Shown here piece by piece: positions 14,372-23,259 of a stretch of DNA of 41,877 nt. A program made the translations under genes and the position numbers. Each line of letters begins with the position of its first letter. Within the stretch, counting starts at the first letter, position 1. Source of the DNA: Streptomyces sp. VRA16 Mangrove soil (GTDB taxonomy: Bacteria; Actinomycetota; Actinomycetes; Streptomycetales; Streptomycetaceae); contig NZ_JAFVLN010000031.1 in NCBI RefSeq assembly GCF_017377775.1, forward strand, positions 1 through 41,877. The letters are read 5' to 3'. The notes beneath the pieces were generated by a model. That model was given only the letters and a program-made list of their open reading frames with translations. It was not told where the DNA came from and ran no database searches.

Positions 14372-16033
14372 TCAGCCGGTCGCCCGGTGGAGCGTGATCC
14401 GCCCCAACCGGGGCTCCGCCCTGGAGGCGAGGACGCGGACACGGACACGGCTCGCGGTGACCGGTGCCGCCAGCGGCAGGATCCGCTGGTGACCGATCGT
14501 GGTGCCGGTGGCGATCCGCCCCCAGACCCCGTCGATCTCGGCCTCCACGGCGAATTCCTCCACCCGTTGGCCGTACTCGATGTCCTCGCGCACCGCGACC
14601 CGGTCGAAGGTCGTCGTCCCGTCGGCGTTCCTGGCCACCGGCCCGCCGTACACCTTCCGCACCCGCTGCCCGAACGCGGTCAGCTCGGCGACGTCCTCGG
14701 CGTCGATCGTGCCCGCCTTCGAGGGCGGCACATTGAGCAGCAGCGTCGTATTGCGTCCGACGCTCTTCTCGTACAGGTCGAAGAGCTGATCCGCCGTCTT
14801 GGGCTGCTGGCCGGGGTGGTGGAACCAGCCGGGCCGGTTGGAGACGTCGGCCTCGGCGGGGAACCAGGACAGATGGGTCACGCCGGGTTCGGTGAGCCGG
14901 GCCCGGGAGCCGATGTCGGCGGCGGTGGGGCCGTGCGGCAGCAGCCATTCGCCGTGGTACGTCCACGGGTCGGCGGTCGTCGGCACCACACTCCATTCGG
15001 TCTCGCGGCCGATCCCGCTCTCGTTGCCGACCCAGCGGATGCCGGTCGGACCGCCGAAGACCACGGTGTCCGGCGACAAGCCGCTGATCACCCGGAACCA
15101 TGCGTCGAAGCGGTACTCCTGCGTGATCCCGGCGTCGGCCCACGGGTTGGCGCCGTCCAGCCAGAACTCGTCCAGCGGCCCGTACTCGGTGAACAGTTCG
15201 TAGACCAGGTTGAGGTAGTACGCGTCGTAGTCGTTGACGTGCACGGTGAAGGTCGGCAGCTTCCCTGACCGCACGTCGTCGGCCCGGTCGTCGCCCTCCA
15301 CCAGGGTGGGGATGGTGTGCTCCTTGACCGCGCTGCCGTTGCCGAACCGGCCGAGGCCGCCGGGGGCACGGTCGCCGTCGGCGAGCGCGGTCAGCTCCAC
15401 CGAGGTCAGCGTCCCGCCCTCGGCCTGCTTCTTGCGCAGCGACGCGATCCACGTGGCGTGCCAGGCATGCGGCAGCTCTGAGCCGTCGGAAGGAGAGAGA
15501 TAGATCCCCACGCGCAGCTGGTGGGCGCGCGCCGCTTCCACGTATCTGCGGACGACGTTCGGCTGTCCTGGGCTCTTGAGGATCGAATGGGGCGTGTAGC
15601 GGCTGGGGAAGAGCGTGAACCCGTCGTGGTGCTTGGCGGTGATCATCGCAAGCTCGGCGCCCATGGCCTTGTACGTGCGGATCCATTGGTCGGCATCGAC
15701 AGCGGTCGGCGAGAACGTCGCCTCGTCCTCGGCGCCCGACCCCCACTCGCGGTTGGTGAAGGTGTTCATCCCGAAGTGCGTGAACGCGGTGATCTCCCGC
15801 CGCTGCCAGGCGAGCTGCCCCTTGCGGGGAACGACGTTCGCGGCCTTGGCGATGATCTGCTCCGGGGTGTCCTCCGCACTGATCGCAATGATCGAGGCGG
15901 GCCGGACGCGGCTCTCACCGGCTGCCGGTGCCTGTGCCGGCGCGGCGGCGGAGGCGTGCGCGCCGGCGCTGCCGAGAGTCGCGATCACAGGGGTGGCTCC
16001 CAGAGCACCGAGGATCTGGCGACGAGACGTCAT
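14372..16033 (-). CDS. Tat-secreted alpha-L-fucosidase, GH29 family
   Basis: The 553-residue exported glycosidase begins with a twin-arginine signal (TSRRQILGALGA, then a hydrophobic stretch to about residue 30). The GH29 barrel follows, with 'AFTHFGMNTFTNREWG' (about 83-98), 'AKHHDGFTLFPS' (133-144) and the likely nucleophile Asp293 in 'FWLDGANPW'. An insertion of about 60 residues (195-255) separates the third and fourth barrel regions. A beta-sandwich end closes the protein. The ATG at 16033 is favoured over an in-frame ATG seven codons upstream because GGAGGGAACG lies directly before it. The enzyme would release fucose from external glycans. It is divergent from a small gene at 16210. The exact sugar specificity is not readable. 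Confidence 0.9.
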   Translation of the reverse strand: MTSRRQILGALGATPVIATLGSAGAHASAAAPAQAPAAGESRVRPASIIAISAEDTPEQIIAKAANVVPRKGQLAWQRREITAFTHFGMNTFTNREWGSGAEDEATFSPTAVDADQWIRTYKAMGAELAMITAKHHDGFTLFPSRYTPHSILKSPGQPNVVRRYVEAARAHQLRVGIYLSPSDGSELPHAWHATWIASLRKKQAEGGTLTSVELTALADGDRAPGGLGRFGNGSAVKEHTIPTLVEGDDRADDVRSGKLPTFTVHVNDYDAYYLNLVYELFTEYGPLDEFWLDGANPWADAGITQEYRFDAWFRVISGLSPDTVVFGGPTGIRWVGNESGIGRETEWSVVPTTADPWTYHGEWLLPHGPTAADIGSRARLTEPGVTHLSWFPAEADVSNRPGWFHHPGQQPKTADQLFDLYEKSVGRNTTLLLNVPPSKAGTIDAEDVAELTAFGQRVRKVYGGPVARNADGTTTFDRVAVREDIEYGQRVEEFAVEAEIDGVWGRIATGTTIGHQRILPLAAPVTASRVRVRVLASRAEPRLGRITLHRATG

Positions 16034-16209
16034 CGTTCCCTCCAACGGGCACATTGCTCGGATCTCTTCGCTGAACTCCGAGGAATCATGACGCAGGAGG
16101 GTGCTGATAGTAAGGGCTGTGACGACAGAGATCCCATGTATGCCGGGGAGGGAGGCGGGGAGGCAGAGCAAGGCCCCGGGCCGGCGCCCCGGTCTGCGAT
16201 CATGACCCG

Positions 16210-16782
16210 ATGTTCTTCTCACGCCGCCGCCCGGCACCCCGAGCCCGCCAACTCCTCGTCGCAGCGGGCCTGAACCCCAAGGCGGTCGGCGGCATCACGG
16301 ACTTCGCGGCCTGCCGGACGGCCGCCTTCCACGCCGCACACCGCGACGCCGACACGCTCCCCGAAGTCCTGGCCCTGGCCGAGACCCTGCTGTCGGACGA
16401 GGCCGACTACGAGTTCGTCGTGGGTCTCTTGGAGAACATCCAGAACCTGACCTCCCACGGCCTGCCTCAGTTCCGCACCCGGGACGAGGTCGAGGCCCTG
16501 CTCGCACCGCGCAGCGCGGTCTGCTGGAACTCGCTGACCGAGTTCTGGACCTCCGTGGCCGACTGGTGCGCCGACAACGGCCTGGAACCGGGGCGCAGCG
16601 AGGAACTCCTCTCCGTCCAGGACGAACAGCTGCGGGCCCTTTTGTGGACCACGAACCGCACCCTCCCCACGGGCGGCAAACTCGGCCTCGCCCACGCCGT
16701 CCACCACGAGAAGGCCGGCGAGCCCGCCGTCCCCGGCTACAGCCACATCGCGGCAGCCCTGCGCAGCACGGGCCGAGGCTGA
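16210..16782 (+). CDS. Hypothetical protein (190 aa)
   Basis: No family was recognised. The 190-residue product is soluble, begins with a basic stretch (FFSRRRPAPRAR) and contains a helical middle, 'LPEVLALAETLLSDEADYEFVVGLLENIQNLTSH' (about residues 50-83). Later come Trp-rich 'CWNSLTEFWTSVADWC' and a His-containing C-terminus. Codon use is typical of the genome, so it looks expressed and intact. It is divergent from the fucosidase (176-base gap holding both promoters) and lies upstream of a truncated GH31 gene. A role cannot be assigned. Confidence 0.7.
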   Translation: MFFSRRRPAPRARQLLVAAGLNPKAVGGITDFAACRTAAFHAAHRDADTLPEVLALAETLLSDEADYEFVVGLLENIQNLTSHGLPQFRTRDEVEALLAPRSAVCWNSLTEFWTSVADWCADNGLEPGRSEELLSVQDEQLRALLWTTNRTLPTGGKLGLAHAVHHEKAGEPAVPGYSHIAAALRSTGRG

Positions 16783-16879
16783 GGACTGTCCCACCGACAG
16801 GTCGCGGACCGAGGCGCCGCGGACGTACCTCGCACACCTCGACAGGTGCCCGAAACGGGCAACGGGACCGATACTGGCG

Positions 16880-18202
16880 TTGGACCAGAACGCACCGATC
16901 TTCAACACCCCGCTGTGGCTCCTGAACCACTTCCACTTCCTCGACTCCGGACGCGAGGGCCGCCGCCCGATGGCGTTCTCCCGATACGCCGGTCCCGGCA
17001 GCCAGCGCTACGGTGTCGGCTTCTCCGGCGACGCGGTCGTCTCCTGGGAATCCCTGTCCTTCCAGACCGAGTTCACCGCGTCGGCGGCCAACATCGGCTA
17101 CAGCTGGTGGAGTCACGACATCGGCGGGCACACGCGGGGCGTCCGTGACGACGAACTCGCCACCCGTTGGCTGCAGTTGGGTGTCTTCTCCCCTGTTCTG
17201 CGGCTGCACTCGGCGAGCAACCCGTTCATCCGCAAGGAGCCCTGGCAGTTCCCGGCCGAGCCCCGACAGGCGATGGGCGAGGCCCTGCGCCTGCGACACC
17301 GGCTCGTGCCCTATCTGCACACCATGAACCACGTCGCGGCCACAGGCACCCCGCTGGTGCGCCCGATGTACCACATCGAGCCGGAGCGCGACGAGGCGTA
17401 CCAGGTGCCCCACCAGTTCGCCTTCGGCAGTGAGTTGGTGGTCTCCCCCATCACCACGCCCCGCGATCCGGTGACCCTGCTCTCCGCCGCGCCGGCCTGG
17501 CTGCCGCCCGGCACCTGGACCGACATCTTCACCGGGACCGTCTACGACGGCGACCGCCACATCGAACTCCACCGGGGCCTCGACGGGGTACCGGCCCTCC
17601 TGCGCGGCGGCGGCATCCTCCCGCTGGCCGGGCCGGACGACCTGGACGCGACCCGCAACCCCGAGCACCTGGAACTGCTCATCGCCCCCTCGGACAACGG
17701 CACCTTCACCCTGATCGAGGACGACGGGCAGGGCGACGGCACGAACCTGCGCACGGTCACCACGGCCCTGGAGTGGAACGCCGACTCCGGCACCCTGCGC
17801 ATCGGCCCCGCAAAGGGCCCCGAGGGCATCGTCCCCGCCACCCGCACCTGGACGGCCACCTTCCTGGCCGACCTGCCCGCGGGCCCCGCCCTTGCCGACG
17901 GCCGGCCGATCGAGGTGACCGGAGAGCCGGGGCGGTTCAGCGTCACGGTCGAGGCCGCCACCGACGCCGGTACGCACATCGAGGTGAAGCTCGGCTCCCC
18001 CCTCCACCCGGACCGCACGGCCGACAACGTCCGACGCATCCTTGGCGCCGCCCAGTTCGACAACCCCACAAAGCTGGAGATGTGGCGGATCGTGACCGCC
18101 CCCGGCCCGCTGACGTCGAAGATCTCGGCACTGCACGCGCTGCGGGTTCCGGCGGAGCTGCTGGGCGCGGTGGTGGAGCAGCTGACGGCCCGCGCGAGGT
18201 GA
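16880..18202 (+). pseudogene. GH31 alpha-glucosidase family, 5'-truncated
   Basis: The 440-codon open frame matches only the C-terminal half of a GH31 glycosidase. It has 'PLWLLNHFHFLDSGR', the acid/base region 'VGFSGDAVVSWESL', 'WWSHDIGGH' and 'GVFSPVLRLHSASNPFIRKEPW', then the distal beta domains. The N-terminal domain and the strand with the nucleophile Asp (WxDxWQG type), normally just before 'PLWLLNHFH', are absent. The sequence before 16880 has no GH31 similarity in any frame. The break is therefore sharp, near 16885-16910, consistent with a deletion. The remaining frame is undamaged and ends at a normal stop, suggesting recent loss. It might be translated, but it could not work by the family mechanism. 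Confidence 0.85.
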
Positions 18203-18249
18203 GCCCGCGAGGGGGCACGGGCCCCACGGGTCGGTGACGCTCGTGAGAG

Positions 18250-18560
18250 GTGCCTGCCACCCTCGCGGGACTGACCGTGTGCAAGGGCCTCGCCTGGGGC
18301 CACGGTCTCGGCAGTCTGCGTGGCGGCCCGATCATTCCCGCGCTGCTGCTCGGCGGCGCCGTGGCCATCGCCTGCGCCGGGCTCCCGGGCTCGGTTCGGT
18401 GCCCGCGGTCTTGCTCGGCGTCTGCGCGTCGGCGACCGCCGTGATGGGCCTTGCGCTGTGCGGGGCCGCGCTCACAATGGTGCTGCCCGGCGCGGGCACC
18501 TCCGGCCAGATGCCGCTGGCCGCGGCCACCGCGGTGGTCGCCCACCCCACGGTGCCGGTG
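18250..18560 (+). pseudogene. ClC chloride channel family remnant, frameshifted
   Basis: One frame from 18250 encodes 'LAGLTVCKGLAWGHGLGSLRGGPIIPALLLGGAVAI', the familiar ClC segment (GxxRGGPxxPAxxLG). Near 18390 the similarity jumps to another frame, with 'VPAVLLGVCASATAVMGLAL' and 'SGQMPLAAATAVVAH'. The N-terminal two thirds of a normal ClC protein are missing. This is a double-damaged fragment about 50 bases downstream of the GH31 remnant, so one or more deletions have collapsed this stretch. Confidence 0.7.
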
Positions 18561-18588
18561 ACGGGCCGCGACGGCCTGAGACGGGTCC

Positions 18589-18615
18589 GGCCCCGCACGT
18601 GGCGCGTGCGGGGCC
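18589..18615. terminator. GC-rich hairpin after the ClC remnant
   Basis: Perfect 11-base arms (18589-18599 and 18605-18615) with a TGGCG loop. It probably survives as the terminator of the decayed ClC gene. The rest of 18561-18885 shows nothing further that I can identify. Confidence 0.6.
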
Positions 18616-18885
18616 GCTGCACACTCCATCCGAGACGCCCGGTCAGCGGGTGCCACACGGATGCCTGGCCAGAGTCACCCCGTCCAGCAGGGTGCCCGGC
18701 TGGAGATCCGTGCTTCCCGCGGCCCTACGCGGTTCGTTCCAGTCTCCCGGCCCCGTCCGCGCAAGACGGCTCGGCAGGCCGGTTATTCCGGGCGCGGCAG
18801 GGAACCCGAGCTGGAGCAATAAATGCGGATGCAAGGTGCAAAAGGTATCGATCATCCGTGCGCCACGATCTGTGGAGGATGACTC

Positions 18886-19302
18886 ATGAGCGAGAACATC
18901 TGGAACTACCCGTCCGCCGCCGGTTACACCCCGGGCGCCGATCTCACCGGATACAAGGTCGAGGCGACGGACGGGAGCATCGGCAAGGTCGACAAGCATT
19001 CACAAGACGTCGGCGACCAGTACCTCGTGGTCGACACCGGCGTGTGGATCTTCGGCAAGGAGGTCCTGCTGCCCGCCGGCACGATCACCGGCATCGACGC
19101 GGAGGCAAAGACCATCAGCGTCGGCCGCACCAAGGCCCAGATCAAGGCCGCTCCGGAATTCGACAAGAACAAGCACCTCGGCGACAGCGAGTATCACCAC
19201 GAGCTCGGCACCCACTACAGCAGCGGTGGGGGCAGCGGCATCACCGCACCCACCCCGCCCGGAACCCCGGGGAGCCTCGGTGACGGTCCCGACCGGCCGT
19301 AG
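18886..19302 (+). CDS. PRC-barrel domain protein
   Basis: The 138-residue soluble protein has a PRC-barrel at about residues 18-85. Its core reads 'LTGYKVEATDGSIGKVDK', then 'QYLVVDTGVWIFGKEVLLPAGTITGID'. A His-containing segment and a Gly/Pro-rich low-complexity tail follow (about 105-138). GGAGGATGACTC precedes the ATG. PRC-barrels are small beta-barrels used in RNA processing and photosynthetic complexes, and in many actinobacterial stress proteins of unknown role. It stands alone between decayed genes. The upstream sequence is locally AT-richer (about 18815-18860), which suits a promoter, though no sigma-specific motif is clear. Confidence 0.85.
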   Translation: MSENIWNYPSAAGYTPGADLTGYKVEATDGSIGKVDKHSQDVGDQYLVVDTGVWIFGKEVLLPAGTITGIDAEAKTISVGRTKAQIKAAPEFDKNKHLGDSEYHHELGTHYSSGGGSGITAPTPPGTPGSLGDGPDRP

Positions 19303-19660
19303 GAGCACCGAGGCCCTAAGAACCTCTCCTTGGTCGAGTCTGCGGTAGCAGATTCGGGCTCGCGCTCGTAGCAGCGGCGCGGCAACCGGCCCGGCACGTC
19401 GGACTACGGCACGTGGTGCAGGGACCGCCCAGGCACGAGCAGGGAAGGCCGGCCCGCGCCCGTCCCTCGCTCCGCCCGCAGGCAGGAGCCAAGTGCGGCC
19501 GCCATCGAGCGGTCCCTCAGGAAGCGTGGCCGCGAGGCCCCGCCGACCGCGTCGGCTCGGCAGGGCCTCGCCTCGCTCAGGAGCGCAGGGCGAGCAGTAC
19601 GGCCGCTGTCCCGAGCGGTGGCATCGCGGCCGGGACCGTCTGGTTCCCGGTCGCTCGGGG
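19303..19660. other. Intergenic stretch with no recognised gene
   Basis: About 360 bases after the PRC-barrel gene show no frame with recognisable similarity or a good start site. I see no strong hairpin or repeat. It is followed by a short epimerase-like fragment on the other strand, so it may also be decayed coding DNA. Confidence 0.5.
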
Positions 19661-19888
19661 TCAGCCCCAGGTAGGTGGTGCGGGCGGCGCGGCGAAGTCC
19701 TCGATCATGCGGGCGAAGCCGGTGGCCGTGACCGGTTCGCCGGTGCCGAGGTTCAGCGGCCGGGTCGTATCACTCTCCATGATGTGCCGGATGCGCTCGA
19801 CGCTCAGCGCGCAGATTGAACGCGCCCACCACAACACCGCCGGCCGGCCATGTTCCGTGACGAACGCCTCTTCACCCCCAGCACTCAA
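19661..19888 (-). pseudogene. NAD-dependent epimerase/dehydratase C-terminal remnant
   Basis: A 75-codon leftward frame contains 'RIRHIMESDTTRPLNLGTGEPVTATGFARMIEDFA'. This resembles the stretch 'I...SD..EPVNIGSGE.VTI..L...I' of sugar-nucleotide epimerases such as GDP-mannose 3,5-epimerase. The Rossmann N-terminus, the YxxxK centre and the end of the protein are all missing, so it is a fragment of a gene usually over 300 codons long. The match is short and the call is moderate. Confidence 0.5.
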
Positions 19889-20019
19889 GGTGGTTCCTGT
19901 GTGTTGCGCAGAGTCTGGGCGCCCGGCGACGAACAGAATCGACAGGGCGGCCTGCTGTCGTCGTTCTACAGTGCCGACCGAATCGTCAAGAACGACGCCT
20001 GCCGCGCGGAGGGGCCCCG

Positions 20020-20541
20020 ATGACGACGACTGCTACCGCCCTGCTGTGGGCGAGCGACCATCAGTACTACGTGCGCGGTGACGAGTTCGACACCTCGGGC
20101 TTCTCCTACACCGGCTTCAACGGACTCCTCGCACCACTCACCGCCGGCCACGGCATCAGCCGTCCAGGGCACTTCGCCCTCATCATGACCGGAACCGAAC
20201 TCGGCCCCGTCCGCGTCACTCTGACCCAGCACACCACCACCCCTCCCCCACCCGAACTGGACGCCTGGGACGACATCGTCGAAGCCGGCCTCCACCTGTC
20301 CGGCACCCGTCCCGGCATCACCGACGCCCACGACACCGACCCCCTGCCACCCCTCGCCCACACCGCAGGCCACCCCTGCCGCATCCGCGTCTGTGCCCGC
20401 GGCCGCGACCTCGGGCACCAACAACTCATCCTCGACGACCACACACCCCTCGAACACCACCTCATCGAGGTCTGGCCCGGCCCCACCGCACCCCTGCGCA
20501 TCTGGCAGACCACCGACGCCTACGGAGCCAGTTTTCGCTGA
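20020..20541 (+). CDS. Hypothetical protein (173 aa)
   Basis: The 173-residue protein has no recognised domain, signal peptide or membrane segment. It begins 'TTTATALLWASDHQYYVRGD', is rich in Thr, Pro and His ('HTTTPPPPELDAWDD' near residues 72-86), and appears largely beta. Strong third-position GC and a GGAGG seven bases before the ATG support a real gene. It lies between the epimerase fragment and the end of the sigK-rskA operon. Similar small orphan proteins are frequent in Streptomyces; no function is claimed. Confidence 0.7.
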   Translation: MTTTATALLWASDHQYYVRGDEFDTSGFSYTGFNGLLAPLTAGHGISRPGHFALIMTGTELGPVRVTLTQHTTTPPPPELDAWDDIVEAGLHLSGTRPGITDAHDTDPLPPLAHTAGHPCRIRVCARGRDLGHQQLILDDHTPLEHHLIEVWPGPTAPLRIWQTTDAYGASFR

Positions 20542-20830
20542 CCACTGCCACGCCCCACGCGGCCACGCCGCGCCAGGAACGCAGATGGTGACCGGCCAGC
20601 GGCCAGCCTGGTGGGCAGTGGTCCGAGCAGCGAGCGGTGGTGTCGGTTCCTCAGCACGTGCGACTCGCTCACCACGGCGAGCGTCAGTGTCGTCTCGGCG
20701 GTGGTGACGAGCCTGCTGTCGATCGGAGGCAGCGGCAAGTGCGCCTCCTTGAGCAGCACAGAGCAGGCCGCCCGGGATTCGCCGCGTACGTGGTGCGGAC
20801 GAGCGGTTTCTTCCCGCTGCCTCCATGTGG

Positions 20831-20876
20831 CTGACCTTGTGCGAAGCCCCGGGGCCGGGACGTCGCACAAGGTCAG
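20831..20876. terminator. Long hairpin at the end of the sigK-rskA operon
   Basis: Perfect 14-base arms CTGACCTTGTGCGA (20831-20844) and TCGCACAAGGTCAG (20863-20876) flank an 18-base loop and include the stop codon of the anti-sigma gene. It is the probable terminator of that leftward operon. The remaining sequence from 20542 to 20830 shows no recognisable gene. Confidence 0.75.
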
Positions 20877-21628
20877 GCCGGAAAGCTCATCAGCGCCACC
20901 GGCGCGGACGTCGGATGGTCCGAGCCGCCTGTGGGCTCCACGGTGATGCCCATGCCCGACGCCCCGTCGACGTTTCCGCTCAGCAGCACCGCCTGGTCTC
21001 GTCGGCCCGCGTCCAGGAGTCCGGCCGCACGCATCGTCCCGCCGTCGTCGAACCACATCTGGTACACCTCGCCGTGCGGCGGCCGGTTCATCCCGGACAC
21101 CACGAGGACAGCCTTGTCCTGCGACGCGGACACGACGACTGTGCCCGTGGCGCCGCCGGCCAGCTTCGCCGTGCTGGTACGCGCATCCGGCGCCGCCAGC
21201 ACGGCCGCGATCTGGCTGCTGCGCTTCTCGGCCTGCCGGGCCTGTTGCCTCGCCTGTGTGACCTGCTCGTGCTGCCACGCGGCGGTACCGCCCAGCGCGG
21301 CGACCGCCGCGACACATACGGCGAGCGCCCAGCCGGACAGCACCCCGCGTCGTGCGGCACCCGTCCGGCTGACACGGTCCAGAGTCGACTCCCGCGGCGC
21401 TTCCTGACGCACCACGGTGATCCGCCGCAGCACCTGCGGCCGCATCCCGGGAGGAGGGACGACCGACACGGCCAGGCCCAACCGGCCCGCCGTAGCCGTC
21501 AATTCGGCGGTCTCCTGAGCGCACGTCAAGCAGTCCACGAGGTGGTGTTCGAACGCGATGCGCTCATCGTCGGGCAGCGCATGCACTGCGTAGGCGCCGG
21601 TCAGGGTGTGCAGATCAGCGATGCTCAT
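20873..21628 (-). CDS. rskA: RskA-like membrane anti-sigma factor
   Basis: The 251-residue inner-membrane anti-sigma factor has a cytoplasmic N-terminal zinc-type anti-sigma domain with H29-x3-C33-x2-C36. A single membrane segment spans about residues 95-118, followed by an extracytoplasmic coiled stretch, 'QVTQARQQARQAEKRSSQIAAVLAAPDARTS'. The C-terminal RskA domain ('GTVVVSASQDKAVLVVSGM', 'YQMWFDDGGTMRAAGLLDAG') completes it. Its ATGA start overlaps the sigma factor stop, so the two are translationally coupled. It should hold the adjacent ECF sigma factor until proteolysis or a redox signal releases it. A decayed homologue of the middle part sits at 29771-29925. Confidence 0.9.
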   Translation of the reverse strand: MSIADLHTLTGAYAVHALPDDERIAFEHHLVDCLTCAQETAELTATAGRLGLAVSVVPPPGMRPQVLRRITVVRQEAPRESTLDRVSRTGAARRGVLSGWALAVCVAAVAALGGTAAWQHEQVTQARQQARQAEKRSSQIAAVLAAPDARTSTAKLAGGATGTVVVSASQDKAVLVVSGMNRPPHGEVYQMWFDDGGTMRAAGLLDAGRRDQAVLLSGNVDGASGMGITVEPTGGSDHPTSAPVALMSFPA

Positions 21629-22209
21629 ACCGTCACCCCCAGACAGTCACGCAGCCGGATAAGCCCGTCCCGCAGCCGGGTCTTGACCGTGCCCAGGGGC
21701 AAAGCCGGCGTTTCGGCGACTTGCCGGTAGGTCAGTCCACGGTAGTAGGCGAGCGTGACGGCCTGCCACTGGATCTCCGTCAAGGTACGAAGGCAGCGCC
21801 GCACCTGCTCTCGCTCCAAGCGCGCCTCCACCTGCTCGGTGACCTGGTCGAAGTCGGGCGTGTGGGCGAGCATGGCCGCCTTGTGGTCCCGCGCCGCCGA
21901 GGCTGCCACCGAGCGCACCCGGTCGATCGCGCGCCGGTGGGCCAGAGTGAGGATCCAGTTCATCGCCGTGCCCCTCTCGGAGCGGAAACGCGGAGCCGTA
22001 CGCCAGACCTCCACCAGCACCTCCTGCGCCACCTCCTCCGACTGCGCTGTGTCCCGCAGCACGGCGCGCACGGTACCCAGAACCGGGCCGGCCACCCTGT
22101 CGTAGACCGCGGCGAAAGCGTCCTCGTCGCCGAGTGCGGCACGGCCCACCAGGTCTTCCAGGTCCGGCTCGGCCGACGGGTGTCTGCCGATGTGGACAAC
22201 TTCTTTCAC
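21625..22209 (-). CDS. sigK: SigK-type ECF RNA polymerase sigma factor
   Basis: The 194-residue factor has an ECF region 2 ('AFAAVYDRVAGPVLGTVRAVLRD', 'QSEEVAQEVLVEVWRTAPRF', 'WILTLAHRRAIDRVR') and region 4 ('LTEIQWQAVTLAYYRGLTYRQVAETPALPLGTVKTRLRDGLIRLRDCL'). The pairing with RskA and the presence nearby of a fasciclin lipoprotein and a molybdopterin oxidoreductase parallel the mycobacterial SigK regulon (mpt70/mpt83 are fasciclins). The start is GTG at 22209, with GGAGG five bases upstream. A CCAATCC-N16-CGGAAC element in front matches elements before the two presumed target genes, implying autoregulation. SigK identity is inferred from context and motif. Confidence 0.88.
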   Translation of the reverse strand: MKEVVHIGRHPSAEPDLEDLVGRAALGDEDAFAAVYDRVAGPVLGTVRAVLRDTAQSEEVAQEVLVEVWRTAPRFRSERGTAMNWILTLAHRRAIDRVRSVAASAARDHKAAMLAHTPDFDQVTEQVEARLEREQVRRCLRTLTEIQWQAVTLAYYRGLTYRQVAETPALPLGTVKTRLRDGLIRLRDCLGVTV

Positions 22210-22238
22210 GGGGCCCTCCGCGGTCCGGTGTCACCCGT

Positions 22239-22267
22239 GTTCCGGAGCCCAAGCCTCAACGGATTGG
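22239..22267 (-). promoter_or_regulatory. Putative SigK-dependent promoter of sigK-rskA
   Basis: On the minus strand CCAATCC (22267-22261) is followed after 16 bases by CGGAAC (22244-22239), placing a start point about 20 bases before the GTG. The same two boxes occur upstream of the molybdopterin oxidoreductase and fasciclin genes. They resemble the mycobacterial SigK promoter (CCATCC and CCGAAT). Confidence 0.65.
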
Positions 22268-22369
22268 TCCAGCCGACCAAACCGTTCACTGACCAGCAAC
22301 GAATGATCATGGGACACCTGGAGCACGGTCCGACGAGGAGGACGGATGAGCGGCCGCCGTCCGACGGCA

Positions 22370-22674
22370 CCCGGAGCGGTGATACACGCACGCAGTGCAC
22401 GGACGGTCCGGCGCACACCACCCGGGGCGCCCGCCCGCCCGGCACTTCGTGAACTGTCACGGCTGGCCGGCGATGTGCTCGTGGCCCGTTCCATGGGCGG
22501 GCGGGCCGCCCTCGGAGCCGTAGGTGACGCCAGGGTCAAGGCCGTCGTGGCCCCTACCCCTTGGCTTCCCGAGGCGGAACCTGTGACCCACCTGTGCGGC
22601 AAGGAGACAGCGGTCCTCCACGAAGACCGCTACCAGGTCACCGATCCGCACGCATCGGCGCTGTTCATGCCGTC
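22370..22674 (+). pseudogene. Alpha/beta hydrolase fragment
   Basis: This frame contains 'DVLVARSMGGRAALGAVGDARVKAVVAPTPWLP' and then 'EPVTHLCGKETAVLHEDRYQVTDPH', which reads as the nucleophile elbow (normally GHSMGG) and the strand before the catalytic Asp of a small alpha/beta hydrolase. The residue before the nucleophile Ser is Arg rather than His. The first strands and the catalytic His are missing. The fragment lies between the sigK promoter and the 3' end of the AmaP-like gene, and is probably a relic. Confidence 0.55.
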
Positions 22675-23259
22675 TCAGCGGACACGAGGTGTGCGGTGAC
22701 GTGTACCGCGCAGGCGCACGTGGACGCTGACGATACGTGGCTCCACCGCGAATCGGGCCTCCTGGGCAACAGCGTTGAGCGCCCCGAGCACGCCGGCGGG
22801 CGCGACGCCGGGCTCCAGCCACACCATCTGCACTACGTGAAGGTGACGGCGGCGGAGGGTAGTGCGCACCCGGCAGCGGGCCACTCCCCCCACCTCCTGC
22901 GTGCGCTGCCGGATCGCCTCCTCCAGCGCAGCGCCGTTGAGATGGCTGCCCGTAGCGGCGAGGGCCAGGCGAGCGGGACGTCGGACGACCATCTGTGAGA
23001 CGAGGCAGAGGATCAGTACGACGGCGGCGATGACGCCCACGGCGACGACAGCCGGGGTCCACCAGGATTGCGTACGCACGTCGGACAGCCCGGCCCGATC
23101 CAGCAAGACGGCGTCCGATGCCGGGAGGTGTCTGCCACTCGGCAGATGGGTCGCCCATCGCCGGTCGAAGGACACCAGCCACAGACCGGCCCCCAGGAGG
23201 CACACCCCGAGAACGCCCAGCGCCGTCCGGTTGGCGAGAATGCGCGGTCGTGCCGTCAC
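22675..23259 (-). CDS. amaP: AmaP-like alkaline shock response membrane anchor
   Basis: The 194-residue membrane protein has two hydrophobic segments, 'ALGVLGVCLLGAGLWLVS' (about residues 13-30) and 'WWTPAVVAVGVIAAVVLILCLV' (about 66-87). A soluble Asp23-like C-terminal domain follows, ending in basic residues. Such proteins tether Asp23 to the membrane in Gram-positive bacteria. The GTG start overlaps the stop of the upstream gene (GTGA). It is the last gene of a four-gene leftward operon with Asp23, a small membrane protein and a DUF6286-like protein. The exact partner contacts are inferred from the family. Confidence 0.8.
   Translation of the reverse strand: MTARPRILANRTALGVLGVCLLGAGLWLVSFDRRWATHLPSGRHLPASDAVLLDRAGLSDVRTQSWWTPAVVAVGVIAAVVLILCLVSQMVVRRPARLALAATGSHLNGAALEEAIRQRTQEVGGVARCRVRTTLRRRHLHVVQMVWLEPGVAPAGVLGALNAVAQEARFAVEPRIVSVHVRLRGTRHRTPRVR

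Noticed and set aside
16295..18136. A 613-codon leftward frame opposite the GH31 remnant
   Set aside because: Composition is Arg/Gly/Pro-rich with no domains, while the opposite strand shows clear GH31 motifs.
18660..18885. A possible tRNA-like sequence (GGTTCGTTCCAGTC) before the PRC-barrel gene
   Set aside because: No acceptor or anticodon stems can be folded around it.
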